Of a DNA stretch of 23,301 bases, positions 23,047 to 23,301 are shown piece by piece. Under the pieces are notes generated by a model, which worked only from the letters and a program-made list of their open reading frames with translations, had not been told where the DNA came from and made no database searches. The DNA comes from an uncultured Lachnospiraceae bacterium (GTDB taxonomy: Bacteria > Bacillota > Clostridia > Lachnospirales > Lachnospiraceae). Every line of letters begins with the position of its first letter. Position 1 is the stretch's first letter. The position numbers and the translations under genes were made by a program. The stretch is from NCBI GenBank assembly GCA_902803355.1, contig CADCPP010000093.1, positions 1 through 23,301 on the forward strand, written 5' to 3'.

Positions 23047-23301
23047 TTAACAAAATGTATTTTGTAATCCTTCCCGGTCTGAAATACAGATGTTCCCCTC
23101 TTCCCTTGTGATCAGACCTTTTCCCTGCAGTGAGTTCAGTGCACGGTAAAAGGTCGCCCGGCTCATATCCAGAGCCACGGCGGCCTTGCTGGCATTAAGA
23201 GGGAAACGGTCTCCCCTGCCCTCTGCAAGTTCGTAGAGAAGTCTTGCCACGCGCGCAGCCGGCTCCGCTCCGGTACAGCGGCTGATCACCGCATTCAAAA
23301 A
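23047..23301 (-). CDS. Crp/Fnr-type transcriptional regulator, C-terminal part (cut by window edge)
   Basis: The last 84 or so residues of a regulator whose start lies beyond the window. They form a winged helix-turn-helix with AARVARLLYELAEG, then LNASKAAVALDMSRATFYRALNSLQGKGLI, and a wing ending ICISDREGL. This layout, with an Arg-rich recognition helix after a Ser, matches the Crp/Fnr C-terminal domain. The gene ends 11 bases before the lipoprotein start in the same direction, so it probably belongs to the transporter operon and may control it in response to the transported molecule. The N-terminal effector domain is not visible. Confidence 0.7.
   Translation of the reverse strand, partial: FLNAVISRCTGAEPAARVARLLYELAEGRGDRFPLNASKAAVALDMSRATFYRALNSLQGKGLITREEGNICISDREGLQNTFC

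Overview
The window reads as chromosomal DNA from a member of the Bacillota (Clostridia- or Erysipelotrichia-like). It encodes a PolC-type DNA polymerase III, Gram-positive-type YidC and teichoic-acid-like enzymes, a lipoprotein-anchored ABC transporter, strong AGGAGG-type ribosome binding sites and classic intrinsic terminators. Codons are moderately GC-rich. No insertion sequence, prophage, CRISPR array, tRNA or rRNA was seen, so this looks like core chromosome with a few unusual genes. Genus cannot be fixed from the sequence alone.

Layout. (1) 152-448 (+): a stand-alone HU gene with its own promoter, ending at a bidirectional terminator. (2) 490-10462 (-): a long housekeeping operon read right to left, pyrH-frr-uppS-cdsA-rseP-ispG-polC-acyl-ACP thioesterase, with a good promoter at about 10500-10529. 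It joins UMP kinase, ribosome recycling, undecaprenyl and phospholipid precursor synthesis, site-2 proteolysis, the MEP pathway and replication. The dxr gene usually found between cdsA and rseP is absent, and the encoded PolC lacks its proofreading exonuclease insert. (3) 10571-11146 (-) mntP and 11352-12641 (+) an MtaD-like deaminase diverge from promoters that appear to share one -35 box. (4) 12709-16310 (-): HAD-IIA phosphatase, MFS transporter with a large extracellular insert, and a GNAT-like protein, probably one operon. (5) 16465-20389 (+): the most unusual region. A YidC insertase is fused to a CDP-glycerol glycerophosphotransferase (TagB/TagF-like) domain, followed by a small single-span membrane protein, a HAD phosphatase and a membrane-anchored glycerophosphodiester phosphodiesterase. 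(6) 20564-23301 (-): an ABC importer (ATPase, permease, lipoprotein) behind the C-terminal part of a Crp/Fnr-type regulator cut by the window edge.

How they may work together. Region 5 looks like a compact glycerol-phosphate polymer or lipid module. The transferase domain would sit on the cytoplasmic side, attached to the C-terminus of an insertase. The phosphodiesterase would face outward, and a soluble HAD enzyme could recycle a phosphorylated intermediate. This is the best candidate here for an undescribed system; its function is inferred only from domains and gene order. Region 6 looks like a regulated uptake system for an unidentified small molecule.
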